Assembly: GCA_020634035.1 (NCBI GenBank)
Contig: JACKCM010000002.1
Span: forward strand, 744,001 to 808,000
DNA length: 64,000 bases
From: Candidatus Obscuribacterales bacterium
GTDB lineage: Bacteria; Cyanobacteriota; Vampirovibrionia; Obscuribacterales; Obscuribacteraceae
Direction: 5' to 3'
Position numbers and translations under genes: made by a program. Shown one piece after another: positions 1 through 9,076 of this stretch; the first letter of the stretch is position 1; the number at the start of each line of letters is the position of its first letter. The notes below the pieces were generated by a model. That model was not told where the DNA came from, searched no databases, and saw nothing but the letters and a program-made list of their open reading frames with translations.

Positions 1-3000
1 CCCATTGAAGAAGCTAAAGTAGAGCAAGCCGTTGCTCTTAAATACAATTACTCTAACTACAGAGCCGGTTTGCACGCCATTGCCGGTGATAGTGAAAAAG
101 CCAAAGAAATCTTCGCCGCCGGAGAAAAAGAGGTGCCGGAGCAGTTCCGTCAGAAATTGGTGGATGACAGTCCGGAAGTCGCCAGAATGCGCGAGTTGAT
201 AACCGGTGAGATCGCTCCGCCGAACCTCAAAGACATGACTCCTGAACAGTTGACAGAGCATATCAACCAGCTTTCGCTTAAGCCGATTCTGAGAATCAAA
301 CTGAAAGGTCATGATCAAACCTTCGAAGTGGATAGTCTCGAAGATCTATATAAAAATAAAATTGACGGCAAATTTATAACCCAGGCTGATATCGAGCATG
401 TCCAGGAAGGTTGGGGACCTTTCGACGCAGAGAAAGCCAAGAAGAATATTGCCGAGTATAAACTCGCCTATGAAGAGCTTATTCGCAGAGCAGACAATCC
501 GGTCACCCAGACCGGAGAAGCCATCACCATGGAAGATACCAGGAAAGAGATCGATCTTCTCAATCGTGGTCTTGCCGAAGGCAAAGATGTAATCACCGAA
601 GGCGAGCCGGCACTCAGCAACGAAAGACGTCTCGAGTATCATCTTCTGGTCACCAAAGGTCTTAAAATGCTGACCGACCCGGTGTCGATTCGGATGGAGT
701 ACGCCATGCGTATGGAAGCCCTCGGTCAGAGAGCTTCGGCCGGCATGGCTTATATGGAAGCTCAAAATCTTCTCAACGATTATCCTACTCAACTAATTGA
801 AAAAGAAAGAGAGAGTCTGCGTTCCGAGAAGGTCCGCTTCGCGGGCAGTCCCGGTGTCGGTCTCAATTTGAACGGCTCTCATGTGGAAGCCGATATGATT
901 CTTGCCCGCCTTACCCAGATGGTGGAAGGCAATCAGAATTATGGCGATGCCGTATTAGACCGCGATCTCGGTCTCAATGGCGAGTCGGTCTTTATCGATC
1001 CAAGAAAAATCGGGGCTCCGGATCTCAGCTCCATATATGGTATGGACGATATGAAGTCGGCGCTGGCCAAGCGTGCCGCTTTCTTCTTCCTCGCTCCTAA
1101 ATTCGAACAGGCAGAAGAGCTGGGCAAACCGATGTTTGTCTACACTTCAAAAGACTATCCTCAGGATGGCAGCAAACCTCAGGTTATGGAGAAGGGCGCC
1201 CTCGTCCAGTATGTTGCCCAGAAAGAAGGAATCAGCACCGCCGACGCCGCCAATCTTATTCGCCCGCACGGCAACTGGACTTTTGGAAACTCCGACGCCT
1301 TCAAGCCGGATCAGGCGATGGACTCTCTTGCCCAGGCTATTAAAGATCAAGAAGGTGTAAGTATCGAAGAGGCAAGGACTCGCGTTCAGGCCCATGCCGC
1401 CGATGCCGTCAAATTCCTGGTCGGCGCCGAGAAAATGAACACCGATGCGATTCGACAGTCGGTCAAAGATCCCGAGTTCGCCATGATTTATCAGAATGCG
1501 CTCAATAATCTTGAGCCTTCTCTGGCTAATACCATCCGCCAGGAAGCCGGCGGCAATTTCTGGGCTGACGCTGCCACCACCACAGCCTTCATGGCCTCTA
1601 TGGCAGGTTTGAGCATGTTGATATCGAGAGGTAAAGTCAACCCCGCAGTAGGCCGGCTGACTACCGGACAAGTTCTTCGTCGTTCTGCCGGTATCTTCCT
1701 CGCTTCCACCGCCGTCGCCGCCGGCACCAGAGTCGGTGTCAGATACCTTCAGACCGGTGAGGTCGAAGCGCCTTCGGACACATTCTGGCACACCATGGGC
1801 TCTGTCGGTGTAGGTCTGATCGGTCATAAGTTAATCAGCTCCAAGGTGCCGAATGAAGCGATGAGATTGATTCCTTCGAGTTACAGCAGAAGAATCGCTT
1901 ATCATTCTATAAAAGCCGCTCCTGAAATTGCTCAGCCCATGGTGAGAAGCACTTTCCGCTTCCTCTCCAATGTCGGCAAGCCTATGACAGTATATGAGTC
2001 GAGCAAATGGCTGGAGAACAATCTCGGTCCCCAGGGACAACAGGGCACCGTCGGTCATCTTTTCTCATTAATGGACGAAGCCGGTCAGGGTGCTAGAACC
2101 GCCCAGTTTATCCGTGGGGTCGGTCTGGTCGATGATACCGGCAAAGCCGTATTGAGAGAAGCCAATTTGAGCACATTTGGTAGCTCTAAATTCTTACAGG
2201 AAGCTGCCGCCTCCGGTAATACCATTAACACTCTGGGTGATCTTCGCACTTTCCTCAGCGGAAAAGGCCTGAAAGCCGAATTGAGCGCCCTCGACGATGC
2301 CATGAAGGCCGCCAAGCTCTCTGCCGATGACCTGGCCAAGCCGATATCCAGCAACCTTGGACAGAATATCCTCAAAGAGACTAACCTGTATGGTGCCAAT
2401 CTACGTGGTGTTGCCAGAGAAATTCATACCAATCTGGTCAAAGGGCAGACCACCGATATGGCCAGGCTCGTGGATGAGATGTCTCCGATTCTGGAAGCCG
2501 ACAAAGCGGCGCTCCATGTTGACAAAGCTGCCGACATCTTCAATGATGCCTTGAAAGTCTCGAAGAGTACCAGAACCCCTGCCACCATGGGTGACCTCAA
2601 GAGTTATTTGGAGACCCTTGGTCCCCAGGGAAGAGCGGCTGCTTCTCGCATTCCTGAACTGGTTGATGATCTGGCCAGACCGATAGTCAGTGCAGAAGGC
2701 AAAGCGGTCATTCGTGAACTGGGTCTCTACGGACAGAATATGGGCAGAATAGCCCAGGAAGCTCAGGGAGCGGTTCTGGACCGGACAGCGCAAACTCTGG
2801 CTCGTGGAGCCGGTGGTTCCGCTGAGGAAGTAAGCATCCAGCAACTCCAGAAATCTCTGGCTGATAGAGGCTTGTATGGCCCTGCCATGGAACTTGAGTC
2901 TGCTGCTAAGAGACTTAAAGTCGACACAGCGGCCAAGCTCTCCAGCACTGAAGCCCAGGCGGTTCTTCAAAGAGCAGGTCTGAATCGCACTCCTAATATG

Positions 3001-4722
3001 CTGACCAGTGTAGATGATGCGGTCTCCGAATTCACTAAGACGCTTGGAGACGGCGCTACTCTCGGCGATTTGAAAGCGGCTCTGGCGGCTAAGAATCATA
3101 AGCTCGCCACCGAGCTGAGCAAGAAAATCCCGGCAGCCCAGGAAGGTCTAAAATTGACCGATGATGCTGCAAAACAGTTCTTGCGCGAGAACCAGATCAA
3201 TTTCTATCCGGGTATTTTAGGTCGTGAAGAACTGCAGTTCACCGCAGCCGAACTTTCGGATAATTTCGTCAAAGTATTCGGTGATGATGCTGCCAGCTTT
3301 ACTCTCAAGGACTTCAAAGAGTATTACGGCAGAAACTTCGCCGATAAATTTGACGATGCTTTCCCGAATCTAAAGGACGTTCCGGAAGGAACTCTACTGG
3401 CAGATGTTCTCAAGCAGCATGTTAGAGCCTTTGATGGCAGCGGTCTTTATAATGTCCTCGGCAAGATGGACGAAGAAGCCGTTAAAGCTATTCGAGGTGC
3501 CGAGACTGCAGGTGTGGTCAAGCGTACCGGCACTCTTATCAATAACGGCGGCAGAACAGCCTGGTCTTCTCTCAAGGACGCTTACACCGCAGTCCGCACC
3601 GACCCAGGAGCCGCTATGGCGTCTGCCCAGGAAAAGGTGGCCTCGGTCGCCCGGGCTGCCACCACCGGTGAGACCTACTCCAGTGCGATGCGCAGCTTCA
3701 TGGAAAAGATGCCCACGGTGCAAGGTGCCATCGATAGTGCCAAGTCAGGCGGCTACAACCTGGCGGTAGGTGGCAAAGATAGAGTCGTGGGCAGTTATAA
3801 ATGGGCTTCCGACACCGTCGGCTTCCATACTATGGACGCCGGAACCGACCTTCTGACTATGGCTAGAAGCGGTAATGCCAATGCTCTTCATACTTATCTT
3901 GCTATGAAAGGCTGGTATAACATGACCGCTGGAGCCCATGAACTGAGAATGCAGGTCAATAAGGAAACCGGTGAAAACTATACCGCGATAGAATCCCTGA
4001 CCACCGCCCTGACACCGGATCTGGTCGGTGAGAATATGAGTCAGACAGCCTGGAAGTCTTTGATGACAGCAGGAGAACTGGCTTTCATGGTCCAGTTATT
4101 GAGAACAGGCAATCTCGGCAAGCCGGTGCTCGGTCCCAATGGTCTGCCTGCTCCATCGGGCTATAATCCTCTCAATTATCTCAATGCCACCAGAAGAATG
4201 GCTGGTGTCGGTTTCGATACATCGCTCACCAGAGGCTGGTCCTTGATGAAAGAAGCCGGAATGGAAAGCTCTTTGAGCGGCACCGTCTTCCGTTCTGTCG
4301 GAACCGGCGGCGCCATGCTGGGAGGCAATCAGTTCTTCGATGGAGCCGTTTCCGTACCCTACAACTGGATTCAGCATCATGAGCCCTTCAAGACCGACAT
4401 GCAAATAGGCCCGTGGTCTAGAGAAAAGTACAATATGATGAGAACTGACATCTCTAACGACGATTTCAAGGCTCCCCAGGGCTGGTCCGGACTTTATCGC
4501 TCTACCAGTCCTGTTGTGGACAAGGCTCCGATTGAAGATAAATCGGCAGAAGAGCCCGTTGTTGCAGGCGCTAAACCAGACGTTGTCAGAGCTGATGCCG
4601 TTCCTGCTGTCGAGCCTGAGAAAAAGCCTGAAGAAGAGGTAAGACCGCAAGTTATACCGGCCGACGATAAGAAAGGTTCCGACGAAGGAGGGGCTATCTT
4701 CAGACCGGAAAGCTCATTCTAG
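1..4722 (+). CDS. Giant cysteine-free protein of unknown function, paralogue 1 (5' end outside window)
   Basis: The reading frame is open from base 1, so the start lies upstream; the TTG at 70 is only the first start-like codon inside the window. At least 1573 residues are visible. The N-terminal third is hydrophilic and mostly helical (module starting near LKDMTPEQL, base 225) and aligns with the protein at 9077-11995, with shared stretches such as WTFGNSDAFKP and NLEPSLANT. Gly/Ala-rich hydrophobic blocks follow (bases about 1555-1640, 1670-1740, 1780-1850), then a run of degenerate repeats (about 2047-3460), more hydrophobic blocks, and an acidic, Pro/Lys/Glu-rich tail from about base 4510. 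No cysteine codon is visible. I recognise no catalytic motif or known family. It heads a tandem cluster of three such genes. A structural, membrane-associated or self-assembling role is inference only. Confidence 0.9.
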   Translation, partial: PIEEAKVEQAVALKYNYSNYRAGLHAIAGDSEKAKEIFAAGEKEVPEQFRQKLVDDSPEVARMRELITGEIAPPNLKDMTPEQLTEHINQLSLKPILRIKLKGHDQTFEVDSLEDLYKNKIDGKFITQADIEHVQEGWGPFDAEKAKKNIAEYKLAYEELIRRADNPVTQTGEAITMEDTRKEIDLLNRGLAEGKDVITEGEPALSNERRLEYHLLVTKGLKMLTDPVSIRMEYAMRMEALGQRASAGMAYMEAQNLLNDYPTQLIEKERESLRSEKVRFAGSPGVGLNLNGSHVEADMILARLTQMVEGNQNYGDAVLDRDLGLNGESVFIDPRKIGAPDLSSIYGMDDMKSALAKRAAFFFLAPKFEQAEELGKPMFVYTSKDYPQDGSKPQVMEKGALVQYVAQKEGISTADAANLIRPHGNWTFGNSDAFKPDQAMDSLAQAIKDQEGVSIEEARTRVQAHAADAVKFLVGAEKMNTDAIRQSVKDPEFAMIYQNALNNLEPSLANTIRQEAGGNFWADAATTTAFMASMAGLSMLISRGKVNPAVGRLTTGQVLRRSAGIFLASTAVAAGTRVGVRYLQTGEVEAPSDTFWHTMGSVGVGLIGHKLISSKVPNEAMRLIPSSYSRRIAYHSIKAAPEIAQPMVRSTFRFLSNVGKPMTVYESSKWLENNLGPQGQQGTVGHLFSLMDEAGQGARTAQFIRGVGLVDDTGKAVLREANLSTFGSSKFLQEAAASGNTINTLGDLRTFLSGKGLKAELSALDDAMKAAKLSADDLAKPISSNLGQNILKETNLYGANLRGVAREIHTNLVKGQTTDMARLVDEMSPILEADKAALHVDKAADIFNDALKVSKSTRTPATMGDLKSYLETLGPQGRAAASRIPELVDDLARPIVSAEGKAVIRELGLYGQNMGRIAQEAQGAVLDRTAQTLARGAGGSAEEVSIQQLQKSLADRGLYGPAMELESAAKRLKVDTAAKLSSTEAQAVLQRAGLNRTPNMLTSVDDAVSEFTKTLGDGATLGDLKAALAAKNHKLATELSKKIPAAQEGLKLTDDAAKQFLRENQINFYPGILGREELQFTAAELSDNFVKVFGDDAASFTLKDFKEYYGRNFADKFDDAFPNLKDVPEGTLLADVLKQHVRAFDGSGLYNVLGKMDEEAVKAIRGAETAGVVKRTGTLINNGGRTAWSSLKDAYTAVRTDPGAAMASAQEKVASVARAATTGETYSSAMRSFMEKMPTVQGAIDSAKSGGYNLAVGGKDRVVGSYKWASDTVGFHTMDAGTDLLTMARSGNANALHTYLAMKGWYNMTAGAHELRMQVNKETGENYTAIESLTTALTPDLVGENMSQTAWKSLMTAGELAFMVQLLRTGNLGKPVLGPNGLPAPSGYNPLNYLNATRRMAGVGFDTSLTRGWSLMKEAGMESSLSGTVFRSVGTGGAMLGGNQFFDGAVSVPYNWIQHHEPFKTDMQIGPWSREKYNMMRTDISNDDFKAPQGWSGLYRSTSPVVDKAPIEDKSAEEPVVAGAKPDVVRADAVPAVEPEKKPEEEVRPQVIPADDKKGSDEGGAIFRPESSF
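2047..3460 (+). repeat. Degenerate protein repeats within the giant protein
   Basis: Five to six copies of a loose module of about 60-110 residues can be read in frame. Each starts with a (T/S)-x-G-D-L-K-like motif, then a helix, a D-D-L-A-x-P-I-like patch in the clearer copies, and a G-L-Y/G-L-N/N-L-Y-like turn. Copies begin near bases 2047 (TVGHLFSL), 2227 (TLGDLRTF), 2584 (TMGDLKSY), 2836 (SIQQLQKS), 3058 (TLGDLKAA) and 3298 (TLKDFKEY, the weakest). The paralogue at 9077-11995 has a single copy starting at TIGNLKEV (about base 11038). Divergence is high, so these are old protein repeats rather than recent DNA duplications. Confidence 0.6.
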
Positions 4723-4801
4723 AGAGATTTCGGACAAATTCTGTCCAAAAGAGGGAACATTGTGTATATAACTGGACAATATCGATGTTTTTTTCCCGAG
4801 G

Positions 4802-7800
4802 TTGGCAGAAGAGATGGCTAAAGAAGGTGTCCAAGAGAAGGCGAATAGCAGTCCTGATAAGGGCGATAGCGGCGAACCCGCCAAATTCGATCTGTCGGAC
4901 CGCGGTTCAGCCTCTCAGCCGGATCTGAGCAAAGAGGTATTCACTCCCCCTGCCGGTAAGGGGTCTCAGGATTTTGCATTCTCTGAGACCAAAGCCCAGC
5001 CTGAGAACAACACCGCCGATCGCCACCTGAAAGAGGTGGATATTGTTGATGCTAACGGCGGCGACCAAGATGAAGACAAGCTCGATATAGCTACTATTCT
5101 CAAGACAGATTTTCTCGGTGGTGACTCGAAACGCTATGAATGGCTTCCTAAGAACGCCACAGAGAAACAGATAGAAGAGGGCATACAGCAGCGTATTGCC
5201 TCCAACGACCCGGCCTGGCAGACTCGTTCGGAGAAAGCCAAAGAGCTCGATCTCGACAAACTGAAGAATGGAGACATCGTCACCTTCGAGAAGGACGGTC
5301 AGGTACAGCTTGCGGTTGTCCGTATAGTGGATGGCAAGGTCGGCTTCCACGCCCATACTAATAAATCCGGCTCCGGTGAGCCTATAACGCGTTTTACAGA
5401 CATAAATAAAGCTTTCTCAGGCCTCGATGACAACGCCACCATCAAAATTTATGGCGAATCGGCGGCTGCCGGCGCCCAGGACAGAGCCGCGGTTGCGGAC
5501 AAACCCCAGGAGACCGCCCGGGTCGATGTGGTTGCCGCCAGAGCCCCGGAAGATCTCAAATCTCTTATAGCCGAGCGTAACGAACTTTTGACCTCGGGCA
5601 AGAAACCCGATGAGCAGATAGAGGTTAAAAGAGGAGAGCAGGTGGTCTCTATGCCTGTTTCCGAGCGGCTCAAAGAGATAGAAACCCGTATGCTCGGCAA
5701 TGACAAGGTCGGGGATGGCTCACCAAGGCTCGAGATAGTCGATCCTATTGAAGCCATGATCAAAGATGGCTCCGATAAGTTGCGAGTCAGCGACCTGGTT
5801 ATCAAAACCTCAGTGGATGAACTGAATAAACTGCATGAAGACGGTAAAAAAACGACCGACAAGGTGACCGTCACCAGAATAGTTGACGGCAAGCCGGTGG
5901 AGCAGGAAGTAACTGTAGAAGAGAGAGTCAAAGAACTCAAAACCACAATTCGCGACGAACTGACTCGTTCTTTCGAAACCGCAGACAAAGTCAGTCCAGG
6001 ACCGATTGACCGGCAGGCCACCCGGGAACTGGATATCAAAATGGCCGAAGCGGTGGCTGAGCGGACTAAATTAGCTCGCAAATTGAATATTTTCGATCAG
6101 AGCCAACTTACCGTCGAAAATATCGACAAGATGAACCCTGCCAATGATCAAGAAAGACAGGATCTGGCAGCTTTGAAAGATGCGATTGTCAAAACCGATC
6201 AAATCCAGGATGTACGCCACGGTCTTGCTTATACAAGATTGCGCTCGGCCGAGATGAAAGCTCTTGGTTATGCCAATCCCGATGTGCCTCTGGGTATGAC
6301 CGGCACCCCTGCCGATGTCATCTCTGCCAACACCGACCTCTCGCATGCCCGTCAGGCTGACCAGGGTCTGCGCGCATCCCAGGCTGGTTACGATGTCGAG
6401 ATTATAGTCGGCAACAAGATTCTTCCTATGCTCGCCAATGCTGAGACCACCGTCAAATTTGTAAAAGCGGAGGAAGAAGCAAACAGTACCGGCATGTCTA
6501 TCGAGAAGACCATTGAACACGCTATGGAACAAGAAGACAAAGCCAAGCAGATTGAAGCTCTTCTTACCCTGGGCGATAAAGGCGCTTCTGAGAGTGATAA
6601 GCGGCTTGCCATCGAGATTCTGGTAGAGTCGAATAAAGCCAATGCCGCCGGTCAGCAACTGGATATTAAAACCGAAGGAGATGCACTCAGATTAGCGGCA
6701 GAGAAAGCCAAAGAGCTGGATATCGGCTTCCTCAATTCCGAAGCCATGAAAGACTACTATCGTATGCGCGATATCCAGGGCAATGTGGTCAATCCTGATG
6801 ATCCAAATCGCCGTGTGCCGACTTTCTCAGAACAGTTCCGGGCTATAGCAGATGTCGGCGCCAAAGCTAAGCTCGATTATGCGCTTTATATGCGTGACAA
6901 CGGTCAGAACAACTATACTGCCCTGGCTGAGATGGGTGATCGATATAAAGGCAAAGATCTGACCCAGGCGCTCGAGGCTTCTAAAGGCACTAAAGATCAC
7001 GATGTTCTGGAAAGAATCGCCAAAGAATATGTCGGTGATGACGCCACTAAATATCAGGGTGTTAAGGTAGACACACTTTTAGATCAGGCCCGCAATACCG
7101 TGGATGATGCCAGCCTCCTCTTCATGGAAGTAAAAGCGGAAGCACCGCATATGATATTCCAGAGAAATGGCGACCAGCTCGACTATATCAATGAAGATCT
7201 GCGTAAGTTCGATTATCAAGCGAGTATCGGCGTCTCTTCAGTTGACCCGGCTGAATGGGTAAAAGCAAAACAGCGTTATGACCGTGTTGTAACCGGTGAA
7301 TCCGATGTGGATGAGAACGGCAAGAAAATCGATCCACAGGAAGAGATTCGCAAAATGTACCAGGTGACCAGGCTGGTAGAACTTGATGTGGAGCGGCAGA
7401 ACAAGAAGCTTCAAACTAGAGTCGACGAACTAAAGAAAGAAGAACAGGGGCTTGATCAAAAACAGTTCGCCACTGAAGAGGCCCGTACACTGGAAAGACA
7501 GCGTATAGACAGAGAGATCAAATACCTGGAATCCACCATTCTAGAAAGAGAGTCTTCGGTCAAGCACCAGAAGAACCTGACTCGTTTTCTCGACGCCAGC
7601 AATTCTTTCGGCCAGGAGAATTTCGATCATGCCAAGAAGATGCTTGATCTGATTAAGGCAGAAGATCCTGAACTGTACAATAACAAAGACCTCAACATGG
7701 AAGATCTCCACGGACGTTCGTCGAGCTGGTGGCGCCGCAACTGGCGCACTGTTGCCGCCGTAGTCACCGTGGCCGCTGCGGTCGCCATCGGAGTATCCAC

Positions 7801-8929
7801 CCTCGGTGCAGGCACCGGTCTGTCTGCCGGTATGCTCCTGGGCGCCAAGGCTCTTCTGGCTGGCGGTATCGGGGCGGCAACCTATATGGGTATGGAGAAA
7901 TACGCCACCGGCGATCTCGATGCCAATTTTATCGACCGATTCAATTCTGGTAAGACCAGCTGGAGAACCGGGGCCGAGGGCTTTGCCATGGGCTTCAGTA
8001 CCACAGGCACTATTGGCGCCACCAGAATGCTCTTTGCCGCCAACAGTATGCGAGCCGCGGCCATTGCTAGCGGTGATATCGTAGCCCCGACCGGATTCCG
8101 TGCCACATCGCTCTATTATGCCAGCCAGGCTGGTAAATTTACAGCGGCCTCGGTGGCTCCTCTGGCTCCTTATGCCGGTATCGGCGCCTATGATGTGTCC
8201 CAGGGCAATCAAACCTGGGGTGGTCTGGGTCAGGAGTTGGCAATGCGTGGTCTGCTCAATTCCGTCTATGTAGGCACCATGGGTCTTGCACCGTCATCCG
8301 GTATTCTCGGAAACGCCATGGCACCCAACGCATTCCGCATCGGTCAGGGCGGCTCGCTGGCGGTGAATACACTCAAAGGAATAGCCGGTAGAGAATATGC
8401 CGCAGCCTTTGGGGATGGTATTAAATATGGTGTAGACTGGATGCAGGGCGATAAGCACGCTCCGAGCTTTGATTTCTGGCAAAACAATGAGGGGGCTTAT
8501 CGTGATGGCGATCTTGGCAATCTCGGCTACGGAGCTTTTCGCAGTCTTGGCGCCCGCAGCTACAGCCACTTTAACGGTTCTGGACTAGACGTCCATGATA
8601 CAAGAGACTATTCTCGATTCTTGAATAACCTCTCCGACAGTGGCGCCATATTTGGTTTAAGAAATGCCACCACCGACAATATGCTTTTCCGGGGTCAGAA
8701 TCTGCCGTTTCAATTGAGACCGGTGCAACCCACGGTGCGCAAGCTCTATATACCTGAATTCAGCGATCAGCCGATGCTTCAGGTCCAGGTCAACGGACGC
8801 TCTATGATCATTCCCGCCGATCCGAGCTCTTATGATTCTACGAGACCGAGACCGAGCCTCCTGCAAAACCGGGTGGATGAACTGGTTCCTAAGACCACCT
8901 TTGATCCGCTCAATTTGAGAGGGCGATAA
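4802..8929 (+). CDS. Giant cysteine-free protein of unknown function, middle member of the cluster
   Basis: A 1375-residue protein without recognisable catalytic motifs. Residues 1 to about 970 are highly charged and mostly helical, with a probable coiled coil around residues 860-920 rich in Lys, Glu, Gln and Arg. An SWWRRNW patch near residue 975 is followed by Gly/Ala-rich hydrophobic stretches (about 983-1040, 1070-1110 and 1125-1180) that could insert in or pack on a membrane. There is no signal peptide and no cysteine. I see no convincing alignment with its two neighbours, although the layout (charged N-terminus, Gly/Ala-rich C-terminus) is the same. The start is uncertain: TTG 4802 has GAGG directly before it, and ATG 4814 is in frame and has GAGG 12 bases upstream. 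The 79-base gap to the previous gene suggests co-transcription. Confidence 0.88.
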   Translation: MAEEMAKEGVQEKANSSPDKGDSGEPAKFDLSDRGSASQPDLSKEVFTPPAGKGSQDFAFSETKAQPENNTADRHLKEVDIVDANGGDQDEDKLDIATILKTDFLGGDSKRYEWLPKNATEKQIEEGIQQRIASNDPAWQTRSEKAKELDLDKLKNGDIVTFEKDGQVQLAVVRIVDGKVGFHAHTNKSGSGEPITRFTDINKAFSGLDDNATIKIYGESAAAGAQDRAAVADKPQETARVDVVAARAPEDLKSLIAERNELLTSGKKPDEQIEVKRGEQVVSMPVSERLKEIETRMLGNDKVGDGSPRLEIVDPIEAMIKDGSDKLRVSDLVIKTSVDELNKLHEDGKKTTDKVTVTRIVDGKPVEQEVTVEERVKELKTTIRDELTRSFETADKVSPGPIDRQATRELDIKMAEAVAERTKLARKLNIFDQSQLTVENIDKMNPANDQERQDLAALKDAIVKTDQIQDVRHGLAYTRLRSAEMKALGYANPDVPLGMTGTPADVISANTDLSHARQADQGLRASQAGYDVEIIVGNKILPMLANAETTVKFVKAEEEANSTGMSIEKTIEHAMEQEDKAKQIEALLTLGDKGASESDKRLAIEILVESNKANAAGQQLDIKTEGDALRLAAEKAKELDIGFLNSEAMKDYYRMRDIQGNVVNPDDPNRRVPTFSEQFRAIADVGAKAKLDYALYMRDNGQNNYTALAEMGDRYKGKDLTQALEASKGTKDHDVLERIAKEYVGDDATKYQGVKVDTLLDQARNTVDDASLLFMEVKAEAPHMIFQRNGDQLDYINEDLRKFDYQASIGVSSVDPAEWVKAKQRYDRVVTGESDVDENGKKIDPQEEIRKMYQVTRLVELDVERQNKKLQTRVDELKKEEQGLDQKQFATEEARTLERQRIDREIKYLESTILERESSVKHQKNLTRFLDASNSFGQENFDHAKKMLDLIKAEDPELYNNKDLNMEDLHGRSSSWWRRNWRTVAAVVTVAAAVAIGVSTLGAGTGLSAGMLLGAKALLAGGIGAATYMGMEKYATGDLDANFIDRFNSGKTSWRTGAEGFAMGFSTTGTIGATRMLFAANSMRAAAIASGDIVAPTGFRATSLYYASQAGKFTAASVAPLAPYAGIGAYDVSQGNQTWGGLGQELAMRGLLNSVYVGTMGLAPSSGILGNAMAPNAFRIGQGGSLAVNTLKGIAGREYAAAFGDGIKYGVDWMQGDKHAPSFDFWQNNEGAYRDGDLGNLGYGAFRSLGARSYSHFNGSGLDVHDTRDYSRFLNNLSDSGAIFGLRNATTDNMLFRGQNLPFQLRPVQPTVRKLYIPEFSDQPMLQVQVNGRSMIIPADPSSYDSTRPRPSLLQNRVDELVPKTTFDPLNLRGR

Positions 8930-8973
8930 TAGAAAAGCTAATTCCTCAAATGTCCAGAAACCGTTCAATCTGG

Positions 8974-9017
8974 ATAGAGACCGGTAACAAGTTTTGTTCA
9001 CCGGTCTCTATTTTTTT
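8974..9017 (+). terminator. Rho-independent terminator
   Basis: A perfect 12-bp inverted repeat (8974-8985 with 9000-9011) has a 14-base loop and is followed by a run of seven T (9011-9017). It lies about 45 bases after the stop of the middle giant gene and before the third, so the third member probably has its own promoter or depends on readthrough. Confidence 0.85.
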
Positions 9018-9076
9018 GAAGCCTTAACTAAGTTTCCCCGAAGGCTCTGACCGGAATGAGTTTCGGGAGTTTCTTT